Shown piece after piece: positions 61,687 through 64,000 of a stretch of 64,000 nucleotides of DNA. Position 1 is the stretch's first letter. The number at the start of each line of letters is the position of its first letter. The position numbers were made by a program, and so were the translations under genes. The notes beneath the pieces are model-generated. The model was not told the DNA's origin and ran no database searches. It was given only the letters and a program-made list of their open reading frames with translations. Source of the DNA: Verrucomicrobiota bacterium (GTDB lineage Bacteria; Verrucomicrobiota; Verrucomicrobiia; Limisphaerales; UBA9464); the NCBI GenBank assembly GCA_947471985.1, contig CANIZL010000002.1, forward strand, positions 1 through 64,000, in the 5' to 3' direction.

Positions 61687-64000
61687 TTACGGCTTGGGAA
61701 GCGCTGGCGGTACCGCGCCGGCCTCGGAAGGGTCATCCTTCGGGAGGAGTGACCGAATCGTTTTGAACGGCCGCAGGGGCGCCAATAGCAACTTTGGCAC
61801 GTAGCGAGGCTCGGCGAGGGGCTTTTTAAGCGTTCCTTTGACGTCGTAGATGAAGAGTTTGGTGAACGGACTCAACACAAACGTCAACAGGGGCCCGATC
61901 ACCGGCGCATCCCGAAAAAGTTCCGCCTCCATCCGGGCGTCGAGTCGGGTGGAGATATCCACGGAGCCGCGATAAGCCAACCGCATGGTGGCCGAGCGGA
62001 CCTCCAAATCACGGGTGGTGAGCACCGAGTTGGTCGCCACAAAACTCATCTTGCCTTCCTTGAACCGGGTTTGACCGGCACCAGGGATCATGACATCGAA
62101 GAGGGGCGAAAAGATGCCGAACATCGGAACGTCCCAGAGAAATCCATCCCGCATATTGACCGTCCCCGAGCCCGACCAGGAATTCGTGTGCGCGGAATTG
62201 CCGTCGAAACTGGCGTGGCCAAAAAGCAGCCCGTCCAGACGGTTGGAGGGGGAAACCACCGAGTGCATCAACCCGGCCAACTGGACATTGGTGACCGCCA
62301 CTTGTCCGCGGATTACCGATCCCGGCTCCTCCTGCGACCAGTCAAAAAACAGGTCGGCGGTGGCGGAGCCGCCATGGAGATCCGTTTTAAGCCCCGTCAG
62401 CGAAAGCGATTCACCGACAAAATGCAGCGCGGCGGAAGCATTGGTTAAACCGAGGCGCCACCAGTGAAACACCGGGGCGATGGCGGTGAAACGAATGTCG
62501 CTGCCGGTGCGATTCGTGCCGACGCCGATGACGCCATGGATGGTGGTGGCCGGGGGGATCGCAAACAGGTAGTTCGACATCACCCGGGCCGACTTTGGAC
62601 CGATGATCCGGGCCACCCGCAAAGGATCCAAAGTGGCGGTCGCATTGGAGAAGCTCAGGCGCATAGTGGCCGCCTCAAAAGCGCCACTAGGTACGAAAGC
62701 AGCGCCCTGGGATCGCAGGGCGACGTCCGAGAAGGACACGGTGGTGTTGGTGAATTGGACCCGCCCGGTAACCGACTCGATCAACTCGCCGCGGAAGGTG
62801 ACGTTGGTGGCGGCGACCTGCACATCCACGCCCGTCCGCTCCCGTTCCTTCCAGACACCCCAAACGTCCCCTGCCAGCACCGGCGCGATCGGCAGCGCGA
62901 CCTCCGCGAGCGCCTCCCGAATCTTATCCTGCTCCAGGAGCGGCCGCACAATCATCGGATCCAGGGAGCTGCGCAGCTTAAAATGGTACTCGTGGGTTTG
63001 GTCGTGTCCCTCGTAGCTAAAAGTGATGGCACCCTCCGGACGCGTCGCCGTCATCGAAGGGATCCGCCAGACATGATCGGCGTAGGCAAAGTCGCCGCGG
63101 GCGGTGTCACCCGGGATGCCCCGGAACGAGAAATTGGTCCCCGCGACGCTTCCCTTGAGGGTGAGGCTGGGAACCACCTCGGCGCGCCAGTCGGGATGAC
63201 GATTGGTCCAGGCGGGCAGCGTCACGGCGACCGAACCGGAAAGAACGGGGGGATTGTTGGAGGCCCAACCATATTGGCTGATCCAATGCTGGGCGGCGGG
63301 AGTCAGCAGGGGGCGGTAGGCCTGAAGATCCAAGGAACCGCCGAAATCGGCGGAGACTCGACGGGAAAGCGTATTCAGCGCGGCGCTCAGTTGCACCGTT
63401 CCGGTGGGCAGAGTGGCGGCGAAGTTGGTGAGGGTGAGAGCACCGCCGCCGGCGTCCGTCCACACGAGGGAGGTGGCGAGGGAATCGACCGGGATATCCA
63501 ATTCACGATCGGGCAGGTGAGCCACGAGTTGGGAACCGCGAACGGAAGCCTCCAGTTGGATACCGCGAAGCGACCGCCAGAAATCGGTCAGGGCGGGTTC
63601 GTCGGAGACCGTCTCCGAGCGGCGGCCGGTGATCTGTAGCTCGGCCTTGCCCAAATCGGCCCACCGGCTCGACAGGCCGTTCACCGTCAGATCGGCGGAG
63701 CCGCTCAGCCAATTGGACCAGGAATGCCGCCCACTCAAGCGCAGCTCCAACTGGCCCAGACGCCCCGGCACATTGGTGGCCTGAGATTCGATATTGCGGG
63801 CCTCCACCGTGATCTGCGAGGCCAGGGAGCGGTTGGAAGAAACCGTGTTGCCACGAACGACCAGGCTGGAGGCGGTGGCCCAGCGGGATTGCATTTTCCG
63901 GGCCCGCAGGGACCAATCGATGAGGTCCGGCAGGGCGTTGGTGGCCGACAAATCGCCTGTGGCATCCAAGGTGAAATCCGTCAGGGCCCCCCAGCGGGTT
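61687..64000 (-). CDS. AsmA-like (YhdP/DUF3971-type) large envelope protein, 5' part outside window
   Basis: At least 771 residues, open to the window end (TRWGALTDFTLDATGDLSAT at the edge). Long beta-rich chain of repeating strands as in AsmA/TamB-like lipid-transfer proteins, e.g. GQVAVTNVQLAGLMHSVV, GSGTVNMRDGFLWDVPMFG, GSVDISTRLDARMEAELFRD. Its C-terminal segment GPLLTFVLSPFTKLFIYDVK and KPLAEPRYVPKLL resembles the conserved end of the AsmA-like C-terminal domain. Such proteins bridge inner and outer membrane and move lipids. A Pro-rich tail ends the protein (AVPPALPKP). An in-frame TTG at 63969 is not a credible start. Convergent with dnaN. Confidence 0.75.
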   Translation of the reverse strand, partial: TRWGALTDFTLDATGDLSATNALPDLIDWSLRARKMQSRWATASSLVVRGNTVSSNRSLASQITVEARNIESQATNVPGRLGQLELRLSGRHSWSNWLSGSADLTVNGLSSRWADLGKAELQITGRRSETVSDEPALTDFWRSLRGIQLEASVRGSQLVAHLPDRELDIPVDSLATSLVWTDAGGGALTLTNFAATLPTGTVQLSAALNTLSRRVSADFGGSLDLQAYRPLLTPAAQHWISQYGWASNNPPVLSGSVAVTLPAWTNRHPDWRAEVVPSLTLKGSVAGTNFSFRGIPGDTARGDFAYADHVWRIPSMTATRPEGAITFSYEGHDQTHEYHFKLRSSLDPMIVRPLLEQDKIREALAEVALPIAPVLAGDVWGVWKERERTGVDVQVAATNVTFRGELIESVTGRVQFTNTTVSFSDVALRSQGAAFVPSGAFEAATMRLSFSNATATLDPLRVARIIGPKSARVMSNYLFAIPPATTIHGVIGVGTNRTGSDIRFTAIAPVFHWWRLGLTNASAALHFVGESLSLTGLKTDLHGGSATADLFFDWSQEEPGSVIRGQVAVTNVQLAGLMHSVVSPSNRLDGLLFGHASFDGNSAHTNSWSGSGTVNMRDGFLWDVPMFGIFSPLFDVMIPGAGQTRFKEGKMSFVATNSVLTTRDLEVRSATMRLAYRGSVDISTRLDARMEAELFRDAPVIGPLLTFVLSPFTKLFIYDVKGTLKKPLAEPRYVPKLLLAPLRPFKTIRSLLPKDDPSEAGAVPPALPKP

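Overview
The window is high-GC DNA (roughly 60-65% by eye) from a bacterium that looks like a member of the Verrucomicrobiota, most likely the Limisphaerales/Pedosphaera side of the phylum. The signs are two H-X9-DG type pseudopilins, many large exported proteins built from RCC1, thrombospondin-3, NHL, LamG, FG-GAP/ASPIC and CotH modules, planctomycete/verrucomicrobial-style sugar-processing enzymes, and few recognisable Shine-Dalgarno sequences. The assignment is inferred from gene content; no rRNA is present.

Layout. 1-0.5 kb: the tail of an IS630-like transposase and a tRNA-Arg(CCG). 0.6-4.8 kb: minus-strand genes for an RNA m5U methyltransferase, a pseudopilin, a methyltransferase, a class-I glutamine amidotransferase and a small unknown protein. 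4.9-7.8 kb: a large exported glycoside hydrolase. 7.9-12.2 kb: PAS histidine kinase overlapping CorA, an unknown protein, IspA and a DUF309 protein. 12.3-17.8 kb: an amidohydrolase-CBM9 fusion and a 1237-residue four-module exported protein. 17.9-22.2 kb: ggt-nadC-tsaD, nearly back to back, and a PH-domain membrane protein. 22.3-30 kb: NHL protein, CotH protein, small Cys-rich exported protein, mobA, dinB-like/hxlR divergent pair, GT9 glycosyltransferase, tRNA-His(GTG). 30.3-43.7 kb: giant RCC1/TSP3 protein, exported helical-repeat protein, glutamine synthetase homologue, two-domain esterase, subtilase and a second pseudopilin. 43.9-48 kb: hflK-hflC and mnmG. 48.5-57.1 kb: a seven-gene plus-strand run (tal, membrane protein, ABC ATPase, FtsX-like permease, ZnuA-like lipoprotein, LamG-metallophosphatase, glcD). 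57.1-64 kb: CRTAC1-like FG-GAP protein overlapping thrC, then dnaN and an AsmA-like protein cut by the window edge.

Two themes stand out. First, the right end looks like the chromosome origin neighbourhood: dnaN is preceded by a 340-bp non-coding stretch with a perfect DnaA box, two perfect 16-bp parS palindromes lie 12-13 kb away in and beside mnmG, and the plus strand changes from C-rich to G-rich near 60.3 kb. Second, genes at 49.5-53.8 kb form an overlapping cassette joining a LolD/MacB-type ATPase and a short FtsX-type permease to a zinc-binding ZnuA-like lipoprotein and an unrecognised membrane protein. This is a plausible but functionally undescribed metal-linked ABC system, and the best candidate here for something new.
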